Assembly (NCBI RefSeq): GCF_029955155.1
Contig: NZ_JAPNOZ010000004.1
Location: 226,985 to 290,984, forward strand
Source: Psychrobacillus sp. NEAU-3TGS
Lineage (GTDB): Bacteria; Bacillota; Bacilli; Bacillales_A; Planococcaceae
DNA: 64,000 nt
Reading direction: 5' to 3'
Part shown: positions 53,465 to 61,534 of the stretch, piece after piece
How positions within the stretch are numbered: the stretch's first letter is position 1
How the letters are laid out: each line of letters opens with the position of its first letter
The notes under the pieces: model-generated
Database searches by the model: none
Seen by the model: the letters and a program-made list of their open reading frames with translations, nothing else
What the model was told of the DNA's origin: nothing
Translations under genes and position numbers: made by a program

Positions 53465-54652
53465 TTATAAGAATCCTACGAAAATACCTGCGAGTATAAC
53501 AGAAACAATTGTTACGCTTATAAATCCGCCTACCAGCATTGGCGCAAGCATATGATCGGTCAGTGCTTTTCGCTCTTTTTCATCTTGTGTTAACGAGTTA
53601 ATTACCTCATTCGTAATAATATAGTCTGCCGGGAAGCCATATAATGCGGTTAACGAGATTGCAAAAGCCATGTTTTTACTTACTTTTAACACTTTTCCTA
53701 TGATGAAGGAGAAGATGTACATTCCGATAACCCCTAATACGATTGTTCCAATTAGCGGATAAAGAATATCGACAATCATAGATGGTGTAGCAGCTTTTAG
53801 TCCGTCAAATACGAATAGCATTAAAACCATTACACATAATCCAAATCCATTTGCTTTTTGTAATACATGACGCTCCAAAAAGCCGATGCTTTTCGCGATA
53901 ATACCAAATAATAAACAAAGAACATACGGGCTAACTGTTACGATTGGTGCTAATAATGTAGAAACAAGATAAGCTAGGAAACCGACGAAAGCAAGACGGA
54001 AAAATTTAAAATAATCGGTATTATATTGTTTAGGCATTTTGCGGAACATTTTCAGCTCTTCTTCCACTTCTTCAGAAGCAGTAGAAGCTTGTCCTGTTGT
54101 AGCTAATTCTCCTTTACGAAACTTTTCAAGAAGTACTTTCCCTTCTTTTTTCAGCGCAATAGAGGTTAAAGGATAACCAGCAAAGCCTTGCATAACGTAT
54201 ATAACAATGGCGAAAACAGATAAAGTAGTAAGCCCTGCATTTGCAGCACCTTCTGACATGATTAGGGCAGATACAATACCGCCAACTAAAGGTGGTATAG
54301 CAACAATAATTGTTTCAATACCAAATAAGAACGTTCCTATTCCAAATAGAGCGGCAATAATCCCTACAATCCCAGCAAGGGAAATGAGAATCGTCTTCCA
54401 TTGCTCCTTCAATTGTTGGATAGAAAGTAAAGTACCCATATTGGTGATGAGCAGGTAAATCATCATAGTTGCTACAACTGGCGGTACCCCGGCAATAGGA
54501 ACTATATCTTGCGGGAAGAATGTCCAATATCCGATAAGGAAAAGAACGGCTGATACAAAAACAGAAGGAATCCAAGCCTTCGTACGGGTTGAAACAAGAT
54601 CTCCTATGAATAAAATCGCGATAACGATTACTAGTGCAAGCATTTGTGACAT
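53465..54652 (-). CDS. Membrane transporter of the M20 amidohydrolase operon
   Basis: ATG 54652 with AAAGGAA upstream is chosen over a far upstream TTG-type start at 54691. The 395-residue protein has about eleven to twelve hydrophobic helices with a charged cytoplasmic loop (about 170-215, EKFRKGELATTGQASTASEEVEEELKMF). The GGIVSALIMSEGAANAG and LTALYGFPADYIITNEVI segments recall sodium/glutamate (GltS-like) ion-transporter families, but I cannot name it. First gene of the operon, 16 bases before the carbamoylase gene, so it probably imports or exports their substrate. Confidence 0.72.
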   Translation of the reverse strand: MSQMLALVIVIAILFIGDLVSTRTKAWIPSVFVSAVLFLIGYWTFFPQDIVPIAGVPPVVATMMIYLLITNMGTLLSIQQLKEQWKTILISLAGIVGIIAALFGIGTFLFGIETIIVAIPPLVGGIVSALIMSEGAANAGLTTLSVFAIVIYVMQGFAGYPLTSIALKKEGKVLLEKFRKGELATTGQASTASEEVEEELKMFRKMPKQYNTDYFKFFRLAFVGFLAYLVSTLLAPIVTVSPYVLCLLFGIIAKSIGFLERHVLQKANGFGLCVMVLMLFVFDGLKAATPSMIVDILYPLIGTIVLGVIGMYIFSFIIGKVLKVSKNMAFAISLTALYGFPADYIITNEVINSLTQDEKERKALTDHMLAPMLVGGFISVTIVSVILAGIFVGFL

Positions 54653-54789
54653 AATAATTATTCCTTTCTGACAATATAGAATACTCAACATAATAACACG
54701 AATGGTTAGTATATAATATATTTCAGAAAAGTTAGATTTTTATAATAATAATGTAAGTGTTTTCTTTAGAAAAAATGCTAATTTCCAAA

Positions 54790-54822
54790 TAAAAAAGCAA
54801 CTCTGGAAGTCCAGAGTTGCTT
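54790..54822 (-). terminator. Intrinsic terminator of yceI-family gene
   Basis: AAGCAACTCTGGA / TCCAGAGTTGCTT perfect stem with a two-base centre, then T-run on the minus strand. Confidence 0.88.
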
Positions 54823-54836
54823 AAGAATTGTTTAAA

Positions 54837-55364
54837 TTATTGAGCTGGGTTTAACTCAAGTTCTACAGAGATTTTAATATCTTCTCCAACAAGAACGCCA
54901 CCAGTTTCAAGCGCTTGGTTCCACACTAAGTCAAAGTCTTTACGATTAATTTTAGTTTCAGCAGAGAATGCTACAACTTCCTGACCCCATGGGTTTGTTC
55001 CTTTACCGCCATATTCCACTTCAAAAGTGACTGGTTTTGTAACACCTTTAATCGTCATATCACCAGTTACATCGTATTCGCTATCATCGGTTTTTTTGAT
55101 GTCTGTAGCTACGAATTTGATATTTGGGAATGATTCTGTGTCAAAGAAATCTGCACCACGTAAGTGATTGTCACGATCTTCGTTGTTTGTTGTAATAGAT
55201 TTTACATCGATGTCGAAGCTGATTGCTGCACCCGTTAAATCCTCTGCATTTCCTTCTAAGTCAGCAGTAAAGTTAGTGAAAGAACCTTTTACTTTTGAAA
55301 CCATCATGTGTTTTACAGAAAAGTCGATACTAGAGTGCGCTGCGTCAAGATTAAATTTTGCCAT
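54837..55364 (-). CDS. YceI-family polyisoprenoid-binding protein
   Basis: ATG 55364 directly follows AAGGAGGAAATTAAA; longer in-frame starts would run through the promoter. The 175-residue protein has the lipocalin-like YceI pattern: FNLDAAHSSIDFSVKHMMVSKVKGSFTNF, SFDIDVKSITTNNEDRDNHLRGADFFD, ESFPNIKFVATDI and GDMTIKGVTKPVTFEVEY. No signal peptide, so it acts in the cytoplasm. The family binds isoprenoid lipids and is often induced by stress. A TTGATT-17-TATACT promoter is at 55427-55399 on the minus strand. Divergent from a HxlR regulator. Confidence 0.92.
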   Translation of the reverse strand: MAKFNLDAAHSSIDFSVKHMMVSKVKGSFTNFTADLEGNAEDLTGAAISFDIDVKSITTNNEDRDNHLRGADFFDTESFPNIKFVATDIKKTDDSEYDVTGDMTIKGVTKPVTFEVEYGGKGTNPWGQEVVAFSAETKINRKDFDLVWNQALETGGVLVGEDIKISVELELNPAQ

Positions 55365-55398
55365 TTTAATTTCCTCCTTAGTATTTCTTGTTTTTTTT

Positions 55399-55427
55399 AG
55401 TATATAATACATTAACCTTGAAATCAA
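55399..55427 (-). promoter_or_regulatory. Sigma-A promoter of the yceI-family gene
   Basis: Minus strand TTGATT (55427-55422), 17 bp, TATACT (55404-55399). Confidence 0.7.
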
Positions 55428-55500
55428 GATGTTTTATTTCAAAACAAATTGATTTTCTAAACAATTTTCTTTACCCAATTCATGTATGAATCAAACTACA

Positions 55501-55595
55501 AGTTACTTTATGTAACTAACTTTAAATTAATACCGAACTTACGTCAAGTAATTAAATTACTCTTATTTTACAAAAAAATTATATAGGCGTATAAT
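55501..55595. promoter_or_regulatory. hxlR promoter and two palindromes in the divergent gap
   Basis: Promoter TTTACA (55567-55572), 17 bp, TATAAT (55590-55595). Upstream are two perfect palindromes: AGTTAC-TTTAT-GTAACT (55501-55517) and AGTAATT-A-AATTACT (55547-55561), the latter abutting the -35. They are candidate operators for the HxlR regulator acting on both divergent genes. Confidence 0.6.
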
Positions 55596-55618
55596 AGGTA
55601 GTAATAGAGGTGAATGAA

Positions 55619-55924
55619 ATGAAAGAAACATTATTATGTCCACGTTTAGCGAAGGCAATGGAATTGCTCGGAAAAAGGTGGACTGCGTTAATTATTTTTC
55701 AATTAATTGATGGAGCGAAACGGTTCAATGAAATCGAGTCGTCTCTTCCTATAAGTGGTCGATTGCTTTCAGAGCGTCTTAAAGAGCTTGAAAAAGAGGG
55801 GCTAGTAGAAAGAACTGTCTTTTCGGAGGTTCCTGTACGGGTAGAATATAATTTAACGGACAAAGGTTATGCCCTAAAAGATGTGATTGATGGAATTGAA
55901 TCTTGGTCTAAAGAATGGTTCTAA
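55619..55924 (+). CDS. HxlR-family transcriptional regulator
   Basis: ATG 55619 lies seven bases after AGAGGTG; the earlier GTG is part of that site. The 101 residues form the HxlR winged helix (CPRLAKAMELLGKRWTALIIFQLIDGAKRFNEIESSLP-SGRLLSERLKELEKEGLVERTV). Cys7 in the LLCP start matches the redox-sensing Cys of YodB/CatR-type quinone and diamide sensors, although no second Cys is present. The divergent yceI-family gene is the likely target. Confidence 0.9.
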   Translation: MKETLLCPRLAKAMELLGKRWTALIIFQLIDGAKRFNEIESSLPISGRLLSERLKELEKEGLVERTVFSEVPVRVEYNLTDKGYALKDVIDGIESWSKEWF

Positions 55925-56002
55925 CAATTTCGCTTGAAAAATTATGGGCGAGAACGCATACTATGGAAGGATAAAGGTTAATGAAGAAAGGATTGGCTAT
56001 TT

Positions 56003-56923
56003 TTGGCTAAACAGCAATGGTATCAAGATTTAAGAGCACGAATAGATACGAAGAACATAAAAATAGATGAAGCATTGAATTTGCATACAATGACACGAAT
56101 GGGTGGTGCCGCAGACATATTTGTGACACCTGACACGGAAGACGAAGCTGCGTTTACAGTTCAATATGCATATAAAAACAATATTCCCTTATTACTACTA
56201 GGAAATGGTTCTAATATGGTCGTACGAGATGGTGGGGTTCGTGGGATTGTACTTCGTTTGGAAAAGTTGAACAAGATTACGATAAACGGCAACAGAGTGA
56301 TCGCTGAAAGTGGAGCCGATATTATCGATGTTTCAAGAGCGGCTGCAAGTGAAACACTCACAGGCTTGGAATTCGCTTGTGGGATTCCCGGTTCAATTGG
56401 CGGAGCAATGGCGATGAATGCCGGTGCGTATGGTGGAGAGATTCAAGATGTAATTGTGCAAACGACAGTTTTAACACCAAGTGGTGAAAAGCTTGTTCTT
56501 TCAAAAGAAGAGCTAGAGCTGGGCTATCGTAAAAGTATCATTACGAAAAAAGGGTATTATGTATTATCCGCCGAGTTTGAACTTGCACCAGGTGTACAGG
56601 AAGAGATCGATGCAAAAATTGCAGACTTGACGTTCCAAAGAGAATCTAAACAACCGCTCGAATATCCTTCAGCAGGTAGCGTGTTCAAGCGTCCACCTGG
56701 TTATTTTGCCGGTAAGCTTATTCAAGATAGTGGATTACAAGGAAAAGGATTTGGTGGAGCAGAAGTTTCCACAAAGCACGCAGGTTTTATTGTTAATAAA
56801 AACAATGCAACTGCAACCGACTATATTAGCACGATTGAAATGGTAAAATCAGCAGTAAAGAAAAACTTTGACGTTGAGCTTGAACTCGAAGTGAAAATCG
56901 TCGGAGAAAACGTGGACCTGTGA
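56003..56923 (+). CDS. murB: UDP-N-acetylenolpyruvoylglucosamine reductase
   Basis: TTG start 56003 after AAAGGATTGG. The 306-residue flavoenzyme has HTMTRMGGAADIFVTP, the FAD-binding LLGNGSNMVVRDGG and GIPGSIGGAMAMNAGAYGGEI, YRKSII, and the catalytic Ser in PSAGSVFKRPPG. This is the type II, Bacillus-like MurB, which reduces enolpyruvyl-UDP-GlcNAc to UDP-MurNAc in peptidoglycan synthesis. It stands alone here rather than in the murG-divIB cluster. Its terminator overlaps the stop codon. Confidence 0.96.
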   Translation: MAKQQWYQDLRARIDTKNIKIDEALNLHTMTRMGGAADIFVTPDTEDEAAFTVQYAYKNNIPLLLLGNGSNMVVRDGGVRGIVLRLEKLNKITINGNRVIAESGADIIDVSRAAASETLTGLEFACGIPGSIGGAMAMNAGAYGGEIQDVIVQTTVLTPSGEKLVLSKEELELGYRKSIITKKGYYVLSAEFELAPGVQEEIDAKIADLTFQRESKQPLEYPSAGSVFKRPPGYFAGKLIQDSGLQGKGFGGAEVSTKHAGFIVNKNNATATDYISTIEMVKSAVKKNFDVELELEVKIVGENVDL

Positions 56924-56948
56924 ATATATATTCACAGGTTCTTTTTTT
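56916..56948 (+). terminator. Intrinsic terminator overlapping the murB stop
   Basis: ACCTGTGAATA / ATTCACAGGT near-perfect stem with seven T; the stop codon is in the left arm. Confidence 0.9.
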
Positions 56949-57086
56949 ATGTCTTAGGGAAATTATATAAGCTGGCTATTTTATAAAAGTACAATTATGG
57001 AGAAAGTGCATCTTAGTGACTTACCGCTGCAGGCTAGACACATTCATGCAGTAAGCAGGAGCCCTCACCACGATTTGATCGTAATG

Positions 57087-57293
57087 TGGACAATCCCTTC
57101 CCAAAGTTGGACGATCCCTCCAAATAGCTGGACAATCTTCTGCGGAACATGGACAATCATTGTGAGTTTGGACAATCTCTTTCCAAAGTTGGATAATATT
57201 CCTTGGAACCTGGACAATTCATTGCAAAGTTGGACGATTCCTCCAAATAGTTGGACAATCTTCCTCGAAACATGGACAATCTCTCCTCCACCC
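57087..57293. repeat. Ten-unit, 21-bp-period tandem array (array D)
   Basis: Units start at 57087, 57108, 57129, 57150, 57169, 57190, 57211, 57231, 57252 and 57273; eight are 21 bp, one 19 and one 20. Each starts TGGACAATC (variants TGGACGAT, TGGATAAT); the other 12 bases vary but recur as a three-unit block (ends CAAAGT, CAAATAGY, GRAACA in units 1-3 and again 7-9). It fills most of the gap 56949-57417. Open frames crossing it on both strands follow from the 21-bp period and are not credible genes. Confidence 0.85.
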
Positions 57294-57417
57294 ATTGCAA
57301 ATAATGCAATTATGCATTTAAGCTCTAAAACTAATTGATCTTCTTTGAGACATACTATTCCCACATTGAGTAAGCATCCCTTATCAAAACCAGAAGGCAA
57401 TTAAAAAGAAAAATAAC

Positions 57418-57499
57418 ATTCAAATATCTGTTTGAATAACCTTGCTATTAGAATAGTTTGAACATATAATGAAGGTAACAATCAAACAGACATTTGAAT
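57418..57499 (+). promoter_or_regulatory. cadC-cadA promoter flanked by two operator-like palindromes
   Basis: Promoter TTGCTA (57442-57447), 17 bp, TATAAT (57465-57470). ATTCAAA-N6-TTTGAAT (57418-57437) lies upstream and ATCAAA-N6-TTTGAAT (57481-57499) downstream. Both have the TCAAA-N6-TTTGA form of CadC-type operators. Confidence 0.78.
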
Positions 57500-57510
57500 G
57501 AGGTGGGAAA

Positions 57511-57885
57511 ATGCAGACGAACGATATGTGTGAGGTAACGAAAGTAAATGAAAGTGTAGTAAATTCTGTTAAACAGCAACTTCCTGATATGACGAACGTT
57601 GCGAAGATTTTTAAAGCATTAGCAGATGAAACGCGTTTGAAAATTGCATATGCACTCACAATAGAAGAAGAGCTTTGTGTGTGTGATGTGAGTGAAATAA
57701 TTGGATCCTCTACAGCTACGGCATCACATCATTTACGATATTTACGAGATTTGTCATTGGCCAAATCCGAACGCAAAGGGAAGTTAGTTTATTATGCATT
57801 AGCGGATCATCATGTGAACCAGTTAGTTAAAATTGCGTATGAACACGCCATAGAAGAGAGTGAGAAGATTGGAGAAAGCAATTAA
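57511..57885 (+). CDS. cadC: ArsR/SmtB-family metal-responsive repressor (CadC-like)
   Basis: The 124-residue protein has the ArsR winged helix with the metal-box ELCVCDVSEIIGSSTATASHHLRYLRD (Cys56, Cys58) and an N-terminal Cys7, the thiolate set of CadC for Cd/Pb/Zn. The C-terminal DHHVNQLVKIAYEH supplies a possible second metal site. AATGAGGTGGG precedes ATG. It overlaps cadA by 26 bases and is preceded by a promoter between two matching palindromes, so it represses its own operon until metal binds. Confidence 0.93.
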   Translation: MQTNDMCEVTKVNESVVNSVKQQLPDMTNVAKIFKALADETRLKIAYALTIEEELCVCDVSEIIGSSTATASHHLRYLRDLSLAKSERKGKLVYYALADHHVNQLVKIAYEHAIEESEKIGESN

Positions 57886-59965
57886 AAAAGAGTATCGCTT
57901 AGAAAATCTATCATGCGCCAACTGTGCGATGAAGTTTGAAAATAATATAAAAAGCCTGCCCAATGTGGAGGAAGCATTGGTGAATTTCGGAGCATCTAAA
58001 GTTGCTGTTGTTGGTAATGTTACTGTAGAAGATATTGAAAAGGCTGGTGCTTTTGATGGTATTAGAGTGGCACCGCTGAAACAGCAGAAACAAGAAACAA
58101 CGCCATTTTTTAAACGAAAGGAAAATATCGTAACAGCTATCTCCTTTGTTTTTCTAGTAATTGGGATTATCGCGTCTTTTATGTATGAAGAAACACATCC
58201 TTTTGCAATTGGTTTATTTGTCATCGCAATTATAGTTGGCGGATACGATATGTTCAAAAGTGGATTGTATAATTTGTCTCGTTTTTATTTTGATATGAAA
58301 ACGCTTATGACAATTGCGATTATTGGGGCGGCAATAATTGGTGAGTGGCGTGAAGGGGCTGTTGTTGTCTTTTTATTCGCAGTTAGTGAAGCATTAGAAG
58401 CATACTCGATGAATAAGGCACGTCAATCGATTAGCCAGTTAATGGATATAGCACCTCCGTCTGCGACTGTTCGTCGTGGTGATCAGTTGGTCGAGGTCGA
58501 TACAGAATTTATTGAAATAAATGATGTGTTAATCGTAAAACCAGGACAAAAAATTGCAATGGATGGAATTGTGGTGAAAGGAGCTTCATCGGTCAATCAG
58601 GCGTCTATTACAGGAGAGGCTGTACCTGTTTATAAATCGAATGGTGATGAAGTGTTTGCTGGTACGCTAAATGAAGAAGGCTCATTGGAAGTAAAGGTAA
58701 CAAAAAGAGTAGAAGATACAACCATTGCGAAAATTATTCATTTAGTAGAGGAAGCGCAAGCGGAAAAAGCGCCTTCTCAAAAATTTGTAGATCAATTTGC
58801 AAAATATTATACACCAATCATTATCACCATCGCTTTTTTAGTAGCCATCGTACCACCGTTATTTAGTGGAGACTGGCAAACTTGGATTTACCAAGGGCTT
58901 GCTGTATTAGTAGTAGGGTGTCCATGTGCTTTAGTTGTATCTACACCAGTAGCCATCGTTACGGCCATTGGAAATGCTGCCAAGCAAGGTGTGCTTATAA
59001 AAGGCGGAATTCATTTAGAAGAAATTGGACGTATACGAGCGATTGCTTTTGATAAGACGGGTACATTAACGAGAGGATATCCTGAAGTAACAGTTGTAGA
59101 GTCTGAAAATCCTCATGATTTCATACAAAAAGTAATGTCGATTGAGACGTATTCCCAGCACCCACTTGCACAAGCAATTGTGAAATTCGGTAAAGGGGAG
59201 CATATACATGTCTTGACTGTAGATAATTTTAAGTCCATTACAGGGAGCGGCGCAGAAGGAATTATAGATGGGAACAAGTGGTCAGTAGGTAGTGTGTCTT
59301 GGATTCTTTCGATCAGTACCGTCTCAGCTGAAGTAATTGAACGTGTCAAACAATTGCAATCAGAGGGTAATACGGTAATGCTTGTAGCAGAGGATGAAGT
59401 ATACAAAGGATTTATCGCAGTTGCCGACCCGGTGCGTAAAACTAGCAAGAAGGTGCTCCAAAATCTTAAGAGTGTTGGTATCAAACACACCGTTATGCTT
59501 ACTGGAGATGACACAAGAACTGCAAATGCTATTGCAGCTAAACTTGGAATGACAGATGTTGAGGCAGGCCTGATGCCAGAACAAAAACTAACGGCTATTA
59601 AAGCGTTAAAAGAAAAATATGGAGCAGTTGCCATGGTCGGGGACGGAGTAAATGATGCACCTGCGCTTGCAGCGGCATCGGTTGGGATCGCGATGGGTGG
59701 AGCGGGTACAGATGCCGCACTCGAAACGGCAGACGTTGCACTAATGGCGGATGACTTAGAAAAACTTCCATATACGATTCGATTAAGTCGAAAAGCATTG
59801 CATATTATTAAAGAAAATATTATGTTTGCTTTAGGACTAAAGATAATTGCACTATTGCTCATCATTCCAGGATGGTTAACTTTATGGATTGCCATTTTTG
59901 CAGATATGGGGGCAACCTTACTCGTAGTGCTGAATTCATTGCGACTATTAAAAGTGCATAAATAG
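57860..59965 (+). CDS. cadA: Cadmium/zinc-transporting P-type ATPase
   Basis: GTG start at 57860 (a TTG at 57869 is possible), inside the end of cadC. The 701-residue P1B-ATPase has one N-terminal HMA domain with LSCANCAMKF (CxxC), eight membrane helices, the ion-path CPC motif VVGCPCALVVSTP, actuator SITGEAVPV, phosphorylation site DKTGTLTRG, HP dipeptide SQHPLAQAI and hinge GDGVNDAPALAAA. CPC plus this subgroup pattern indicates Zn/Cd/Co/Pb efflux. Forms the cad resistance operon with cadC. Confidence 0.94.
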   Translation: MRRLEKAIKKEYRLENLSCANCAMKFENNIKSLPNVEEALVNFGASKVAVVGNVTVEDIEKAGAFDGIRVAPLKQQKQETTPFFKRKENIVTAISFVFLVIGIIASFMYEETHPFAIGLFVIAIIVGGYDMFKSGLYNLSRFYFDMKTLMTIAIIGAAIIGEWREGAVVVFLFAVSEALEAYSMNKARQSISQLMDIAPPSATVRRGDQLVEVDTEFIEINDVLIVKPGQKIAMDGIVVKGASSVNQASITGEAVPVYKSNGDEVFAGTLNEEGSLEVKVTKRVEDTTIAKIIHLVEEAQAEKAPSQKFVDQFAKYYTPIIITIAFLVAIVPPLFSGDWQTWIYQGLAVLVVGCPCALVVSTPVAIVTAIGNAAKQGVLIKGGIHLEEIGRIRAIAFDKTGTLTRGYPEVTVVESENPHDFIQKVMSIETYSQHPLAQAIVKFGKGEHIHVLTVDNFKSITGSGAEGIIDGNKWSVGSVSWILSISTVSAEVIERVKQLQSEGNTVMLVAEDEVYKGFIAVADPVRKTSKKVLQNLKSVGIKHTVMLTGDDTRTANAIAAKLGMTDVEAGLMPEQKLTAIKALKEKYGAVAMVGDGVNDAPALAAASVGIAMGGAGTDAALETADVALMADDLEKLPYTIRLSRKALHIIKENIMFALGLKIIALLLIIPGWLTLWIAIFADMGATLLVVLNSLRLLKVHK

Positions 59966-59984
59966 TACGTTCGGAGGGAATAAA

Positions 59985-61094
59985 ATGAAGCTTACAGAAT
60001 GGACAATGGAAGAGCAGGAACAGCTGATCCATTTCATGACTACTAATACTTGGCCATACCATGGTAATGCACATCCGGCTAGAGAATTGATCGAAAAAAC
60101 AATTGAAGAAGGCGGATATCAATCCGACGAAGTTAAAACGTTTTGGGTGGAAAACGAAGACGGTAAACAGGTCGGAATCGTTAAAATTTACGACTTACGT
60201 GATGAGATTCCTTTATTCGATTTGCGAATTGCAGATGAAGCGCGAGGAAGAGGCTATGGTCCTCGTGCCTTGAAAATGGTAGCTGAATACATTTTTCAAT
60301 TACCCGAGGCAAAAATTCGTCTAGAAGGTCATACAAGACAAGATAATTTTGCAATGCGTAAAACGTTTGAACGTGCTGGCTTTGTAAAAGAAGCCCAGCT
60401 TCGTCAAGCATGGTTTTCTCCGAAAGAGGAGTCTTATTATGATGCAGTCACGTATGGCATGACAAGAGAGGACTTCTTAAAAGGTACATCAACTCCTGTA
60501 AAATGGGATGATGATTCTCATCCTGAAGTGAGTAAAAAGGAAGACTATTCTTTTTCGGAAGAACTTCATACGGAACGGTTAATCATCCGAGCACCTAAAG
60601 TGGAGGATGCCGATGTAGTATGGAAAGCGATTGTAAGTTCCCATGAAGCCTTAAAAGAATGGATGCCATGGGCGCAAACGAAGCAGACGTTAGAACAGAC
60701 TACAGCTAATTTGCGACAAGCGGTTGCGGATTTTATTACAAGAAAAGATTTAAGGCTACATTTGTTCTCAAAAGAGACGGGAGAGTTTGTAGGTTCCTCG
60801 GGCTTACACCGAATCGATTGGAATGTACGAAAATTTGAAATTGGCTATTGGATTGATAGCAAGTTTGAAGGAAAAGGACTAATGACGGAAGCGGTTGAAC
60901 GTATTACCGAGTTTGCGTTTGAAGAGTTACAAGCAAATCGAGTAGAAATTCGTTGTGATAGCGAAAATGTACGAAGCCGATCTGTAGCAGCAAGATTAGC
61001 CTACACATTAGAAGGAACACTTCGCCATGATTCACTCTCTGCTGATAACAAAAAGTTAAGAGATACTTGCATTTACGCAAAAATAAAAGAATAA
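59985..61094 (+). CDS. Tandem GNAT acetyltransferase
   Basis: The 369-residue protein holds two complete GNAT domains. The first (about 1-172) has RIADEARGRGYGPRALKMVAEYIF and NFAMRKTFERAGFVKEAQ; the second (about 192-369) is RimJ/RimL-like, with TERLIIRAPKVEDADVVWKAI, FEIGYWIDSKFEGKGLMTEAVERI and NVRSRSVAARLAYTLEGTLR. A charged linker (about 172-192) joins them. RimJ/L-type domains acetylate N-terminal amines of proteins or small molecules; the substrates are unknown. TCGGAGGGAAT precedes ATG. Twenty bases after cadA, so it may be expressed with the cad operon. Confidence 0.85.
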   Translation: MKLTEWTMEEQEQLIHFMTTNTWPYHGNAHPARELIEKTIEEGGYQSDEVKTFWVENEDGKQVGIVKIYDLRDEIPLFDLRIADEARGRGYGPRALKMVAEYIFQLPEAKIRLEGHTRQDNFAMRKTFERAGFVKEAQLRQAWFSPKEESYYDAVTYGMTREDFLKGTSTPVKWDDDSHPEVSKKEDYSFSEELHTERLIIRAPKVEDADVVWKAIVSSHEALKEWMPWAQTKQTLEQTTANLRQAVADFITRKDLRLHLFSKETGEFVGSSGLHRIDWNVRKFEIGYWIDSKFEGKGLMTEAVERITEFAFEELQANRVEIRCDSENVRSRSVAARLAYTLEGTLRHDSLSADNKKLRDTCIYAKIKE

Positions 61095-61102
61095 ATCATA
61101 TT

Positions 61103-61138
61103 AAAAAAGGTGCTGCCGATTGGCAACACCTTTTTTCT
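61103..61138. terminator. Bidirectional intrinsic terminator
   Basis: AAAAAAGGTG-TGCC / GGCA-CACCTTTTTT stem between the convergent GNAT and small membrane genes. Confidence 0.88.
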
Positions 61139-61292
61139 AGAGCGATCGTCTTCCTGTCACAAGTTGAATGACGAAAATAATACCTGCAATGATTAATAGG
61201 GTGTGGATAAGTCCACCGCCTATTTTTAATACTAAACCTAATACCCATAGTACGATTAATATGACGATAATCGTCCATAAAATTTTGCCCAT
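61137..61292 (-). CDS. lmo0937-family small membrane protein
   Basis: Translating the minus strand from ATG 61292 gives 51 residues: MGKILWTIIVILIVLWVLG, then LVLKIGGGLIHTLLIIAGIIF and VIQLVTGRRSL. Two hydrophobic helices around a K-I-G-G-G turn are characteristic of the short lmo0937-type membrane proteins of Firmicutes. AAAGGATG lies seven bases before the start. A sigma-B-type promoter sits 50-80 bases upstream. The stop overlaps the terminator. Its function is unknown; general stress expression is inferred from the promoter. Confidence 0.88.
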   Translation of the reverse strand: MGKILWTIIVILIVLWVLGLVLKIGGGLIHTLLIIAGIIFVIQLVTGRRSL

Positions 61293-61344
61293 ATGGAACA
61301 TCCTTTCCATCAAATATGTGTTGTTATATGTTGTTATTAAAAAG

Positions 61345-61370
61345 TTACCCTTTAAGATGGTGTATTAAAC
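61345..61370 (-). promoter_or_regulatory. Sigma-B-type promoter of the small membrane gene
   Basis: Minus strand GTTTAA (61370-61365), 14 bp, GGGTAA (61350-61345), matching the GTTTAA-N12-14-GGGTAT general stress consensus in ten to eleven of twelve bases. Confidence 0.75.
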
Positions 61371-61534
61371 ATTTTATCTTCCTGGAAAATAGCTCCAATA
61401 ACCAAAAATGTATTCATGAATCCACAAAAGCGAGCAGTAAGCTCTTGAAACTACTGTAGGAAAATAGGTCTTGAATTGTGATAGGTAACAGTATGTAGTA
61501 AAATGAACAAAGAAGTGATGAAAGGAAGATGTAA

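Noticed and set aside
54837..55364. Naming this gene yceI in the B. subtilis sense
   Set aside because: B. subtilis YceI is the niacin transporter NiaP, encoded here at 35.6 kb; the 54.8-kb protein belongs to the unrelated E. coli YceI lipid-binding family.
57087..57293. Array D considered as CRISPR
   Set aside because: Period of 21 bp is too short, the repeated part is about 9 bp and degenerate, and no cas gene is present.
56997..57400. Open reading frames on both strands across array D (113 and 111 codons)
   Set aside because: They exist because the 21-bp repeat period is a multiple of three and lacks stops. There is no good ribosome site, and a change of unit length breaks the repeat register in the protein.
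59113..59895. A 260-codon minus-strand open frame
   Set aside because: It is antisense to the conserved P-type ATPase domains of cadA and has no start signals; a shadow of codon bias.
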